Part shown: positions 45,451-55,110 of the stretch, piece by piece | Layout of the letters: each line of letters begins with the position of its first letter | Numbering within the stretch: the stretch's first letter is position 1 | Assembly (NCBI GenBank): GCA_023381515.1 | Contig: JAMCQI010000081.1 | Location: forward strand, 62,001-126,000 | DNA: 64,000 bases | Reading direction: 5' to 3' | From: Chloroflexota bacterium | GTDB taxonomy: Bacteria > Chloroflexota > Anaerolineae > UBA4142 | The notes under the pieces: model-generated | The model's input: the letters and a program-made list of their open reading frames with translations, nothing else | What the model was told of the DNA's origin: nothing | Databases searched by the model: none | Translations under genes and position numbers: made by a program

Positions 45451-47232
45451 ATGGACAATCGCCAATTCGACGATCTTGCTCGCCTGCTGGCTACCGGCAT
45501 GTCCCGGCGCCGGGTCCTTCAGGTCCTCCTGGGCGGCGCGGGCGCCGGCCTACTCGCCCTGATCGGTCTTGATTGGGGGAAGAATAGCTACGCGACCGCG
45601 GGCCCGTCCGCCGCTCCGACGTCTGCCTATCATGTGTTCGTCCCCCTGGTCCAAAAGGCCTGTTCGGTCGCCTCCACCTGTGCGAACAAGGTGTTTTGCT
45701 CCGCCGACCAGGTCTGCCGCTGTATCAAGAGCGCCGAAGGCCCCATCCTCTGCGGCAAGGTGCCGGACTGTAATATCCTCCACTGCAAGACGAGCGCCGA
45801 TTGTGCAAGCCTCGGCCCCGGCTATTTTTGTGATACCCCGAATAGCGGTTGCTGCTCGGACGGTGAACTGCAGCGCTGCATTGCGCCGTGCATTCCCCCC
45901 GGCTGTCCGCCGGAGCGCACCTGCGGGAGCAATTGTTGTCCGGAAGGACAGGTCTGCGTCGGCACCACCTGTTGTCCCACGGCGCAGGCCTGCGGGACCA
46001 CCTGCTGCCCGACCGGAAACAACTGTGTCAACGGCAAATGCGTCGTCACCTGCGCGAGCGACCCGGTCACCTCGGCCTCGCTCGACACGGCCCTCGCCGC
46101 GTTAGCGGGCGGGGCCAACCAGGTCGCGCTGAGTCCTAACGGTTGCCTGCAGTACAAGCGCGCCTTCTACAACGGTACGTTGAACTATGAGGAGATCAAA
46201 GTCACAGGGGGTGCATACGTTTCGTGGTGGAATCACTACTCGGACGAGTCTTATGGCTATCAGGACGCGGACCTGGACGGCTTTGCCGAGCGAAAAATTG
46301 TGATCACCCGCGGGGCCACCGTCAACGACGATAAAATCGTGATCACGCACTATATGCCGGCCGCTCAAAATACGATCTCCAGCCGCACCACTGTGACACG
46401 GACGGACGACATTATTCACGTCCAGGAGGAGCACGCCGACGCGAATGGCGTGCTGCAGGTGGTCGACCAGTACGATCAGAATGTCTGGGTGTCCACTGTA
46501 GGCCCGGCCAGTTCACCGGCCCATGATGACGGGCCGGCCAATCGTCCGAGTGCGGTTTGTTCGCAGGCCGACTGCGACCCGGCTGAAATTAGGCGCAAGT
46601 TCCAAGCTGCCGTGGATCACGGCCTGCTGTGTCTAAACATGAAAGGGGCCAACGATCTCTACACCGATCCTGATGGAGTTCTGTTGCGGGGCACGATTAC
46701 CTTCAAATGCCTTTCCATACCTGACACTCCATCAGGAGCGGTGTTGGCGAGCACCCATGCGGCGTGGCCTACCGACGCGATCCCGAAGCCGGAGATGGAC
46801 ATCAACCAGGACGCTTTTTGTGATCTGGGTGCCAACGACCAGCTCGCAGTCTTGTTTCATGAAAGTATCCATCTCATCTTTTTGGCCTACCACAACCCCT
46901 GGAAGGAAAAGTTGTCGCCAGACAGAAGAAGAGATGTGGACCGGTTTTACGCGTGCCAGCGGCTTTGCTTTTATCCGCCGTCACAAAACACGCAGTGCAC
47001 TTGCGCGACCTGTCTGGGCACCACCAAGTGTGATCAGCGCTGTGCCACTTCGTTGGGCTTCCAGACTTGCTCTGACGACTTTGGGGCATGGTGCCCCTGT
47101 CCAACCAGAATCAGGTGGTACCCATCGTGCACGGAATGCTTGACGAATTGCCCCAGCGGGCTTGGTTGCTTCTTCATCCATTTCTGTTTACCGGACAACG
47201 ACCGCCGCTGTGCACCCACCACGTGTCCTTAG
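45451..47232 (+). CDS. Tat-exported cysteine-rich protein with HESIH motif
   Basis: 593 residues. The N-terminus has a twin-arginine type signal (MSRRRVLQVLLGGAGAGLLA, residues 17-36) followed by HVFVPLVQK (61-69), a variant of the LYLPL motif. I count about 50 cysteines in two blocks: residues about 70-210, with CCP repeats (CGSNCCPEGQVCV, CGTTCCPTGNNC), and the last 90 residues. Between them lies a cysteine-poor domain containing HESIH (470-474), a possible zinc-protease site. Many disulfides must be formed after export; the adjacent MauE-TlpA fusion is the obvious candidate catalyst. Confidence 0.82.
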   Translation: MDNRQFDDLARLLATGMSRRRVLQVLLGGAGAGLLALIGLDWGKNSYATAGPSAAPTSAYHVFVPLVQKACSVASTCANKVFCSADQVCRCIKSAEGPILCGKVPDCNILHCKTSADCASLGPGYFCDTPNSGCCSDGELQRCIAPCIPPGCPPERTCGSNCCPEGQVCVGTTCCPTAQACGTTCCPTGNNCVNGKCVVTCASDPVTSASLDTALAALAGGANQVALSPNGCLQYKRAFYNGTLNYEEIKVTGGAYVSWWNHYSDESYGYQDADLDGFAERKIVITRGATVNDDKIVITHYMPAAQNTISSRTTVTRTDDIIHVQEEHADANGVLQVVDQYDQNVWVSTVGPASSPAHDDGPANRPSAVCSQADCDPAEIRRKFQAAVDHGLLCLNMKGANDLYTDPDGVLLRGTITFKCLSIPDTPSGAVLASTHAAWPTDAIPKPEMDINQDAFCDLGANDQLAVLFHESIHLIFLAYHNPWKEKLSPDRRRDVDRFYACQRLCFYPPSQNTQCTCATCLGTTKCDQRCATSLGFQTCSDDFGAWCPCPTRIRWYPSCTECLTNCPSGLGCFFIHFCLPDNDRRCAPTTCP

Positions 47233-47259
47233 CGATGAGACTTTCCAAGGAGGAAACCG

Positions 47260-48750
47260 ATGAGCACGCCAAGACGATCCGTAGTCAAATTTGCAGTTTT
47301 CGCTCTCGTTCTAGTCTTATTGTTGGCGGTCTTGACGCCGCTGCTGCCGCGCGCCTATGCGGACGAGAGGGGCGGCCATCTGCCATCTGCGCCTCTCTCG
47401 TATGCCGCGAGTGCGAGCAAACTGTACCTGCCCCTGCTTATGAAAGGCGGCAGCCAGCCCGGTCCCGGCGCTACGAACACGCCGCTCCCGCACCCGGGCG
47501 CTACGAACACGCCCGTGACTCAGCCGGGCACCTCGGGCGGTCTCTTTATGAACGAGACCAACGAGACCGTCAGTCCCAAGGTCGCTATAGACGCCTCGGG
47601 CGGCATCCATATGGCGTATAACACCTATAGTACGGCCGATAGCCCGGCCTACTATGCCTACTGCGCCGCCAACTGCGGGACGATCTCGAGCTGGAGCATC
47701 GTCAATCTCGGCGGCTACATTGAGAATACCGAGCTGGCGCTCACCAAGAGCGGTCACCCGAGATTGCTCTTGAGTGATGACCATGACACCAGTAATATTG
47801 GTACTGTCTTTTGGTATGCAGCCTGCGATACGGGGTGCACGACGGCTGCCGGCTGGAAAATTGTTCAAGCGGCGAAGAACACCGACATCCCCCTCCCCGA
47901 GATCGAGTTGGGCCGTTCTCACTTTGCGTTTGCCCTTGACAATCTGGATCGCCCACGGTTCATCTTTGTGGATAATGTGAACGGCGGAGTGGACTATGCC
48001 TACTGCGATGCGTCTGACTGCACCGCGAACGGCGCGTGGTCGACGGTACAGCTTTTTGACACCAAATATGATTTCCAACAACCCTCGCTCACCTTTACGA
48101 GCGACGGCAAGGCTCGCCTCGCGGCGGACGTCTGGCAACTCGGCGTTTCTAACCTTGTTATTGCTTATGGGGGATGCGACTCTGCTTGTGATCAGCCCGC
48201 GAGTTGGATCTTGCATGGGCTGTTCAATGGAGACGGTGCCGAGTTCGTCCTCCGGCTGGACTCGCAGAATCGTCCCCGGCTCGCTTTGTACCAGCAGGTC
48301 AACGGGTACCTGTTTTACGACATGTGTGATACCAACTGTTCAGAGCAGGCCAACTGGTCATGGACCGACATTGGTTTGGCCAAGGACCAAGCGACCGTGA
48401 TGGATCTGGCGCTCGACGCGCAGGGGCGGCCGCGCATGGCTTATCGGGACGTGGTGAACGACGGCTTGGGGTATGCTTGGTGCAATGCGAACTGTACAAG
48501 CGGCGCCGCCAGCTGGCAGCACACACTGGCGGAATCCGATCTCATTCTCGCAGCTGAATTCAACCCACCCATTCCGGCGAATTGCACCGCGTCTACCTGG
48601 GCCGACGGTTATCGGCCCTCGCTTGCTCTGAACAGTGCGGGGAATCCCCGAGTCGGGCATGAGGCGGAACAAATTGTCAGCGGCGACAACTGTCCCAGCA
48701 CGCCCCCACACTTTCAAGCCGTGCGCTTTACGTTCTTCAACAATCCCTGA
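47260..48750 (+). CDS. secreted repeat protein with paired cysteines
   Basis: 496 residues. Signal peptide to about residue 35, then KLYLPLLMK (54-62) and a P/T-rich linker (GATNTPLPHPGATNTPVTQP). At least six repeats follow, each with a C-x(2-3)-[DN]-C-type pair followed by a Trp: YCAANCGTISSW, ACDTGCTTAAGW, YCDASDCTANGAW, GGCDSACDQPASW, MCDTNCSEQANW, WCNANCTSGAASW. They alternate with BNR-like strands (DASGGIHMAYNTY, DAQGRPRMAYRDV). This suggests a sialidase-like propeller stabilised by disulfides. It lies 27 nt after the Cys-rich gene and is probably matured by the same redox protein. Confidence 0.8.
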   Translation: MSTPRRSVVKFAVFALVLVLLLAVLTPLLPRAYADERGGHLPSAPLSYAASASKLYLPLLMKGGSQPGPGATNTPLPHPGATNTPVTQPGTSGGLFMNETNETVSPKVAIDASGGIHMAYNTYSTADSPAYYAYCAANCGTISSWSIVNLGGYIENTELALTKSGHPRLLLSDDHDTSNIGTVFWYAACDTGCTTAAGWKIVQAAKNTDIPLPEIELGRSHFAFALDNLDRPRFIFVDNVNGGVDYAYCDASDCTANGAWSTVQLFDTKYDFQQPSLTFTSDGKARLAADVWQLGVSNLVIAYGGCDSACDQPASWILHGLFNGDGAEFVLRLDSQNRPRLALYQQVNGYLFYDMCDTNCSEQANWSWTDIGLAKDQATVMDLALDAQGRPRMAYRDVVNDGLGYAWCNANCTSGAASWQHTLAESDLILAAEFNPPIPANCTASTWADGYRPSLALNSAGNPRVGHEAEQIVSGDNCPSTPPHFQAVRFTFFNNP

Positions 48751-48797
48751 GCGAGACCGGTACTCTGACGGGAAAATTCTGCGGGGTTGCAGACTTA

Positions 48798-48837
48798 CGA
48801 AATCGGCGTTCTTCGAGCGCTTGGGATTTCGGAAGTC
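48798..48837. repeat. 39-bp intergenic repeat, copy 2
   Basis: Second copy of the element at 43589-43627, here preceded by ACTTA so that the arms ACTTACGAAATC and GATTTCGGAAGT form a longer inverted repeat. Confidence 0.8.
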
Positions 48838-48921
48838 CAACTGCTCTAGTCAGACAAGGAAGAAAAGTCCGGCCGCGCGGCTGTCGTGAACCATGCCTAC
48901 CCCGCGTCTCTGGAGGTGCGA

Positions 48922-51900
48922 ATGCTCAAGCATCTTGTTCCTGCGACCGCAAGTCAAGCCTGGCGCGGGTCCCTGGCCCTCTTCGTCCTGCTCGTCGGCC
49001 TCGGGCTCTCGGGCGCGGCGGCTCATGCCGCGCCCGAGAAGAACCCACCGGGTGCTCCGGCCCCGGCGCTCGCGAGCTTTCTGGCTTCCGACGGCACGCT
49101 GCATCTACCTGCCGGCTTTCGCGGCAGCCTGGATGCGCGGGGCTGGGACCTCGTGAGCGGCGAGAACGAGGCGCCCCGCTTTGCTCCTCGAAAGGTGCAA
49201 GACCGCGGGGCGGGCAACGCGGTGCCTCAGGTCCCGCGCTTTCTGGCGGGGTCTGCGGCGCCGCGCGTCGCAGGCGATGAACGGTGGGCGGATAACTTTG
49301 CGCCGAATGGCGTGTCCGGGATGGTATTCACGCTGGCGGTGGATGGGGGCGGGAGTCTCTACCTGGGCGGCCACTTTATCGCCGCGGGTGCCACCATTGT
49401 CAACCACATTGCCAAGTGGAACGGAAGCGGTTGGTCCGGCTTGGCTTTTGGATTCGACGGCGATGTCCAGTCTCTCGTCGTGGACAACGGCGGCCATCTC
49501 TATGCCGGAGGTCTCTTCTCGCATCTCTGTGGCGACTCGACCTGCAATCCTGCCACGAACGTCCCCATGAACCACATGGCCAGGTGGAACGGAAACTCCT
49601 GGGTCGCGGTCGGCAACGGAGTGAATGGTAGCGTGTACGCCCTGGCCATCGACGACGGGAGTGACCTTTATGTGGGCGGGTCGTTCACGCACGTCTGCGG
49701 AAATCCCGCCTGCAACAGCGGAAATACGCCGGCCAATCGGATTGCCAGGTGGAATCCGAGCGCGGCAAGTTGGTCCGGCCTCGGCAACGGGTTGAATTCT
49801 GTGGTCTATGCGCTCGCGGTCGACAGTAGCGGCAATGTCTACATCGGCGGCGACTTTACGAACCTTTGTGGAGATTTGACATGCGTCGCCCCGGGCAATC
49901 CGCTGCACTATATTGCCAAGTGGTATCGCACGCCGGGGAACTATGGAGACCTGCAGGGTGGGCTCAAGGGAGGTGTGCGCGCCCTCGCCGTGGACGGGAA
50001 TAACAACGTTTACGCGGGGGGCTTTTTTCAATTTCTCTGTGGAAATTTTAATTGCACGACAAACGGCACACGCGTGAACTATATTGCCAAGTGGAATGTA
50101 AGCGGCTTTGGCAGTTGGTCGACGGTGGGAAACGGCTTGACCGGGGGGTATGGCGTCTGGGCGCTCACCTTTGATCCGACGAACAACAGTCTATATGTCG
50201 GCGGATCGTTTACGGGTACCTGTGGAGACCCGACCTGCGGAACGACAGGCCTCCAGGTGAACCATGTGGCGAAATGGAATCCGGCCGGTGCCGGCACTTG
50301 GTCAGCTCTCGGCAAGGGCATGCCCGAGGACATGGTGAGGGCCCTCCAACTCAAAGCGGGGAATCTCTATGCGGCGGGCAACTTTATCATCGCCGGAGAG
50401 ACGGGGGCCAGTCACGTTGCCGTTTACGACGGCAGCGTTTGGTCAGCCCTCGGTTCCGGCGATGGGCTGAACGCCTCGGCTATGTGCGGCAGGACTACGG
50501 TTTATGCGATTGCCGCCGATGGACAGGGCAATGTTTACGTGGGAGGCACTTTCAACACCGCAGGCAGGGTGGTCGCAAACAACGTTGCGAAATGGAATGG
50601 GAGCGTGTGGACGTCGCTCGGGTATGGCGTGCATGGCGAGGTTGACGCGCTTGCCATCGATAGTGCGGGCAGCCTTTACGCGGGTGGCTATTTCGATTTC
50701 ATCTGCGCGGACCTGATGTGCGCGACTCTAGGTGCCAGGGCGAACAACATTGCCAAGTGGAATGGAAGCAGTTGGTCCGGTGTTGGAGATGGATTGAACA
50801 ACGCCGTGGAGGCTCTCGCCGCGGACAGCGCCGGCAATCTCTATGTCGGCGGGGATGCTATCACGCGGGCGTGCGGCAATTCGGATTGCAGCAGCCTCGG
50901 TCTGTGGGTGAACCACATCGCCAAATGGGATGGAGCCGGTTGGTCGCCCTTGGGCAATGGGCTGAACTCAGGCGTCTATGCCCTTGCCGTCGACAGCAGC
51001 AACAATATCTATGCGGGCGGCGTCTTTGACCATTTGTGCGGCGATGCGACCTGTGGTAGCCTGGCCGCCCCCATGAATCGAGTGGCCAAGTGGAACCCGG
51101 CCGGTTCTGGCGCCTGGTCACCTCTGGGCTATGGCGTGAACCAGCGTTTCGTCCTAGCGCTGGCTGTGGACACTCGCAACAACCTCTATGTCGCCGGCGA
51201 TTTCCAGTTTTTGTGCGGAGATGCCGCGTGCACTAGTAATGGTGCGCAGGTCAACAATATCGCGAAATGGAATCCGACCGGCGCGGGGAGTTGGTCATCG
51301 CTGGGAAATGGTTCAGGCAACGTTGTCGAAGCGCTCGCGATTGATTCTAACAATCAGGTGTTTGTCGGTGGTTCCTTCACCAAACTGTGCGGAGAGACTG
51401 CGTGCAGCGGACCGGGCACCTTGGCGAACTATATCGCCAAGTGGAACCCAACCGGCGCGGGGAGTTGGTCGACTCTCGGCAGCGGAACGAACGACTACGT
51501 GTTGTCGCTGGCCGTCCGGGCCGGTACCCTCTACGCCGGGGGGCGCTTTGACCGGGCGGGAGGTAAGCCGTCCGTTGTTTTCGGCCGGTACACGGACAAT
51601 TACCCGCCGACGGTCTCGAATGGAGCGGTCGCGGGGAACCTGAACAAGCCCTTGATTTTCAGCGCGGCGAATTTTCCGCTGTCCGATGCGGAGGGTGAGC
51701 CACTAACGAGGATACGAGTCACCTCGCTCCCCGCGCATGGGACGCTTGCGTGGAACGGGACGGCGGTGACGGTGAATCAGGAAATCGCCGCCGCCGACCT
51801 GGGGCAGTTAGTCTTTGTGCCGGCGGCCGGTTGGGCCGGAACGACGAGCTTTGGCTGGAATGGATCCGACGGGGTCTCTTACGCCGTGAGCGGCGTCACC

Positions 51901-51954
51901 ATGAATATCACGATTAGCGGCAGCTCGATCTACCTTCCACTCGCAATCCGTTAG
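48922..51954 (+). CDS. secreted beta-propeller repeat protein with IYLPL tail
   Basis: 1010 residues from ATG 48922 (GGAGGTGCG upstream; an ATG at 48886 is possible). Signal peptide to about residue 37. About fifteen repeats of the pattern VYALAVDSxGNxYxGGxF...CGDxxC...VNxIAKWNxxxWSxLGxG span residues 140-890, each with a Cys pair in an extra loop. A cadherin-like domain follows (PLSDAEGEPLTRIRVTSLPA), then SSIYLPLAIR at the end. Likely one or two propellers on the cell surface. Convergent with the SARP gene. Confidence 0.87.
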   Translation: MLKHLVPATASQAWRGSLALFVLLVGLGLSGAAAHAAPEKNPPGAPAPALASFLASDGTLHLPAGFRGSLDARGWDLVSGENEAPRFAPRKVQDRGAGNAVPQVPRFLAGSAAPRVAGDERWADNFAPNGVSGMVFTLAVDGGGSLYLGGHFIAAGATIVNHIAKWNGSGWSGLAFGFDGDVQSLVVDNGGHLYAGGLFSHLCGDSTCNPATNVPMNHMARWNGNSWVAVGNGVNGSVYALAIDDGSDLYVGGSFTHVCGNPACNSGNTPANRIARWNPSAASWSGLGNGLNSVVYALAVDSSGNVYIGGDFTNLCGDLTCVAPGNPLHYIAKWYRTPGNYGDLQGGLKGGVRALAVDGNNNVYAGGFFQFLCGNFNCTTNGTRVNYIAKWNVSGFGSWSTVGNGLTGGYGVWALTFDPTNNSLYVGGSFTGTCGDPTCGTTGLQVNHVAKWNPAGAGTWSALGKGMPEDMVRALQLKAGNLYAAGNFIIAGETGASHVAVYDGSVWSALGSGDGLNASAMCGRTTVYAIAADGQGNVYVGGTFNTAGRVVANNVAKWNGSVWTSLGYGVHGEVDALAIDSAGSLYAGGYFDFICADLMCATLGARANNIAKWNGSSWSGVGDGLNNAVEALAADSAGNLYVGGDAITRACGNSDCSSLGLWVNHIAKWDGAGWSPLGNGLNSGVYALAVDSSNNIYAGGVFDHLCGDATCGSLAAPMNRVAKWNPAGSGAWSPLGYGVNQRFVLALAVDTRNNLYVAGDFQFLCGDAACTSNGAQVNNIAKWNPTGAGSWSSLGNGSGNVVEALAIDSNNQVFVGGSFTKLCGETACSGPGTLANYIAKWNPTGAGSWSTLGSGTNDYVLSLAVRAGTLYAGGRFDRAGGKPSVVFGRYTDNYPPTVSNGAVAGNLNKPLIFSAANFPLSDAEGEPLTRIRVTSLPAHGTLAWNGTAVTVNQEIAAADLGQLVFVPAAGWAGTTSFGWNGSDGVSYAVSGVTMNITISGSSIYLPLAIR

Positions 51955-52022
51955 CGGGGCGGATCTTTTTGATTTGCCCCTCCATACGACCGGTTGGCAA
52001 CCCGGCCCGCGCAGTCCCCCGC

Positions 52023-54887
52023 TCACTCCGAGGGTGAATGCGGGGCGTCGAGATCGTTCAGCGCCAAGTGGATCGCCTGTTCGATTGTCATCGCGCGCCC
52101 TTCCTCCCACGCGGCCGCAAAGGCGGCCGGGGTCAGTTGCTTCTGCACCCGCGCGACGATGGGGTCATAGTAAGCTCGGTTCACCGGAGTCATCTCTGCC
52201 TGGATCGTCTGACGGATGGCCGCCGCGGCCCCAAAGAGTTGAGCGGCGCGGAGAGGCTTTTGCTCCAGTCCGGCCACTCCGGCCAATCCCTCCAGACAAA
52301 AGACCGTGCCGATGTGATCCCCCAGTTCCCGGAAAATGCCGAACGATTCAACGAGATAGGATAAGGCACGCGCCGGGTCGCCGGCAACCAGAAAGGACCA
52401 TCCGAGGTTCAGAAGGGAAGAGGCCACCATGTGCCTGTCTCCGCACTTGCGGGAGTGGACGAGACTCTCTTCGTGGAGGGCGAGCGCTGCCGGAGTATCG
52501 CCTTGATCGAAGGCGAGGTTGGCCAGGTTGTCGAGACTGCGCGCGAGCCCGTCTTCATCTCCGAGGGCTCGAAAGAGCCCAAGGCTCTCCTGGAGATAGC
52601 TCTTGGCCTGGGCGGTGTCTCCCTGGTCCGAGGCGATGACTCCAAGGCCGTTAAGCAAAACGGCAATCGACCTGGTATCCTTCAATTCGCGCTGGAGCGC
52701 CAGAGCTTGCTCCGTGAATCGGGTGGCAACCGCATAATCGCACTGAGCAGAGGCGATCCAACCAGCGCCCGCGAGCGCCTTGGCTCTGCTCGCGGGCGAT
52801 ACCGCTCCGCTGTACTCGAGCATCTGTTCCAGCCACCGCCGCCCCTCTACCATTCCGCCGCGAATATACCAAAAGCGCCACAACGCTCCGGCCAGTCTCA
52901 GCCCGGCCTCGACCTGTTGGCTCTCCAGCGCCCAACCGAGCGCCGCGCGTAGATTGTCGTGTTCGTCGTGCAGCCGGTCCAACCATTCCTTTTGGCGCGG
53001 TCCCGTGAGGTGGGGTTCGGCTTGCTCGGCGAGATCAACCCCATACGCCAGATGGCGGTCGCGCGTGGCCTCGCATTGTCCCCTTTCTGCCAACCTTTCC
53101 TCTGCAAACTGTCTCAGCAACTCGTGCAGGTCGTAGCGGTCGGCGCCGTTCGAGCGGACAAGCGATTTGTCGATCAAAGCCGTCAGGATCGAGAGCGAGG
53201 CTCCGGCAATTTGCTCTGCCGCCTCGCGCCGAAATCCGCCGCGGAACACGGACAGCTTGCCAAAGACGCCTTGTTCTTCTTCGCCGAGGAGGCCCCAGGA
53301 ATGTTCGAACACGGCGCGCATACTGCGATGCCGCTCAGGCAGATCGCGCGGTCCGGCCGTCAGAAAGCCGTAACTCTTTTCGATCTCCTCCGCGATCTGC
53401 CGGCAGGATAGACTGCGGACCCACGCGGCGGCGAGTTCGATCGCCAGCGGCATCCCTTCGACCAAACGACAAATGCGAACGATACAAGATTTCTCCTCAT
53501 CCGAGAACGAGCAGCCGGAACGCCCCCGGCGTGCGCTCTGCAGGAACAATTCCACGGCGCTGTATTGTTCGACCTCGGCGACCGTCCGTCCTTTCGGAAC
53601 TTTCAGGCCCGCGAGGTCCAAGACCCATTCTCCCTGCAGGTTCAAGCGTTCCCGTGAGGTCACCAGAAGCGCAACGTGGGGCGCCTTCCGCAGCAGCTCC
53701 GACAGCAGAGGGGTCCCGCCCACCAAATGCTCCCAGTTGTCGAGGAGAAGCAGCACCTCGCGTTCTCGCAGGTAGGCGAGCAAGTGGTCTTTGGGATCAC
53801 GCGGCCCCTGAGGAGGAACGCCGAGTGCGGCGAGGATGGCGGAAATGACAAGGTCGGGAGAGCTGATTGAGGCAAGCGGAACGAAGGCAACTCCGTGACG
53901 AAAACCCACGGCCTCTTCCGCGGCGGCCGCGAGCGCGAGACGCGTTTTCCCCACCCCGCCCGGCCCTACGATCGACACCAAGCGGCACGCGGGATTGGTC
54001 AACAGATTAGCCAGTTCCGCTAACTCCGCTTCTCGGCCGATGAAGGGCGTCGGAGGAGTTGGAAGCTGTAGCGTCCCACTTCCAACGTCTAACGTCCAAC
54101 CTCCAGCCTTAATCCCCTCGTAGAGCGCCGCGGTCTCTGCCGAAGGTTCGACCTTCAACTCCTCGGCCAGCACGCGACGGCAGGTCTCGTACTGCGCCAG
54201 CGCGGCGCGGCGCTGTCCGCTCAGAGCCAAAGAGTACATCGCCTGGCGGTGGGCCTCTTCTCTCCAGGGGTCGAGCTCCAATTGGCGCCGGGCAAAGCGG
54301 AGCGCTGGCCCATGGGCTCCCCGGCGCGCGTGGTACTCGGCCAGGGTGGTCAGAGCCTCCAGGATGCGCCGGCGCAGGCTCTCGCGTTGGACCAGAGCCC
54401 ATTCCTCAAAGGGCGCGCTATCGTTCAGAAAGAAATGGTCGAGCAAGTCGCCGCGATAAAGCTCGACCGCTCTTTGCATCCGGTCGGCACAAGGCTTGCA
54501 GCCCTCCGGATGGCGATGCGCGTGGCTGGCGCAAGTAGCGAGCAGGCGGCTAAAAGTATCCAGGTCGAGTGTGTGGTCGCTCGAGGTCTGGAACTGGATC
54601 GCGTCCCGGGTCACGTGGAGAAAGGGATGTCCTGGGGATGTGCGGTCGCCGATGACTTGACGGATGTTGGCGAGCGTCTGGCGGAGATTGTTGCGGGCGG
54701 ACCGATCGGACTCGTCGGGCCAGAGGAGGCCTGCAAGAGCGTCGCGGCTATGGGGACGATCCGACTCGACGGCGAGATAGACCAGCAGTGCGCGAGCCCT
54801 GGCGGACTCGAACCCGGTCACGGGTTGCCCGTCCAGCGTCACGTGCAACGCTCCAAGCACGGAGATGGATAGAAGACTCAAAGTCAT
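52023..54887 (-). CDS. AfsR/SARP-family transcriptional regulator with NB-ARC and TPR domains
   Basis: 954 residues. Residues 1-100 are an OmpR-like winged helix (ISVLGALHVTLDGQPV, LAGLLWPDES, RNNLRQTLANIRQVIG). Residues 100-250 form the bacterial activator domain (AVELYRGDLLDHFF, EEWALVQRESLRRRILEALT). An NB-ARC ATPase follows (GPGGVGKTRLALAAA near 310, LLLLDNWEHL near 380, GLPLAI-like EGMPLAIELAAAW). A TPR array ends the protein. Such STAND regulators sense a signal through the TPRs and activate transcription. The target is unknown; the convergent secretome cluster or the divergent Tad locus are candidates by position only. Confidence 0.92.
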   Translation of the reverse strand: MTLSLLSISVLGALHVTLDGQPVTGFESARARALLVYLAVESDRPHSRDALAGLLWPDESDRSARNNLRQTLANIRQVIGDRTSPGHPFLHVTRDAIQFQTSSDHTLDLDTFSRLLATCASHAHRHPEGCKPCADRMQRAVELYRGDLLDHFFLNDSAPFEEWALVQRESLRRRILEALTTLAEYHARRGAHGPALRFARRQLELDPWREEAHRQAMYSLALSGQRRAALAQYETCRRVLAEELKVEPSAETAALYEGIKAGGWTLDVGSGTLQLPTPPTPFIGREAELAELANLLTNPACRLVSIVGPGGVGKTRLALAAAAEEAVGFRHGVAFVPLASISSPDLVISAILAALGVPPQGPRDPKDHLLAYLREREVLLLLDNWEHLVGGTPLLSELLRKAPHVALLVTSRERLNLQGEWVLDLAGLKVPKGRTVAEVEQYSAVELFLQSARRGRSGCSFSDEEKSCIVRICRLVEGMPLAIELAAAWVRSLSCRQIAEEIEKSYGFLTAGPRDLPERHRSMRAVFEHSWGLLGEEEQGVFGKLSVFRGGFRREAAEQIAGASLSILTALIDKSLVRSNGADRYDLHELLRQFAEERLAERGQCEATRDRHLAYGVDLAEQAEPHLTGPRQKEWLDRLHDEHDNLRAALGWALESQQVEAGLRLAGALWRFWYIRGGMVEGRRWLEQMLEYSGAVSPASRAKALAGAGWIASAQCDYAVATRFTEQALALQRELKDTRSIAVLLNGLGVIASDQGDTAQAKSYLQESLGLFRALGDEDGLARSLDNLANLAFDQGDTPAALALHEESLVHSRKCGDRHMVASSLLNLGWSFLVAGDPARALSYLVESFGIFRELGDHIGTVFCLEGLAGVAGLEQKPLRAAQLFGAAAAIRQTIQAEMTPVNRAYYDPIVARVQKQLTPAAFAAAWEEGRAMTIEQAIHLALNDLDAPHSPSE

Positions 54888-55020
54888 CCTTGGTGAGGCC
54901 CGAAAGATGAATGGCTGGCCGGCGCAGCAAAGGGAGCATTTCCATTATACAACCAAATCCGGGTTCAGACACTATTTTGCCCAGGGCTGTTGCCCAAGTC
55001 GCCCTTGTGTGTCACTGCGA

Positions 55021-55110
55021 GAGTTCGCCCACAGGAGCTTGGGGTAGGCGAACTCGTCCCGTGGCACTCAACGGGCGCAATCTCACCGACACACTGGAGA
55101 TTGCGCCCGT
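55021..55110. repeat. two adjacent perfect hairpins
   Basis: GAGTTCGCC (55021-55029) pairs with GGCGAACTC (55047-55055). ACGGGCGCAATCTC (55071-55084) pairs with GAGATTGCGCCCGT (55097-55110). They may be structured leader RNA, terminators or protein sites; neither has a T-tract. Confidence 0.75.
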
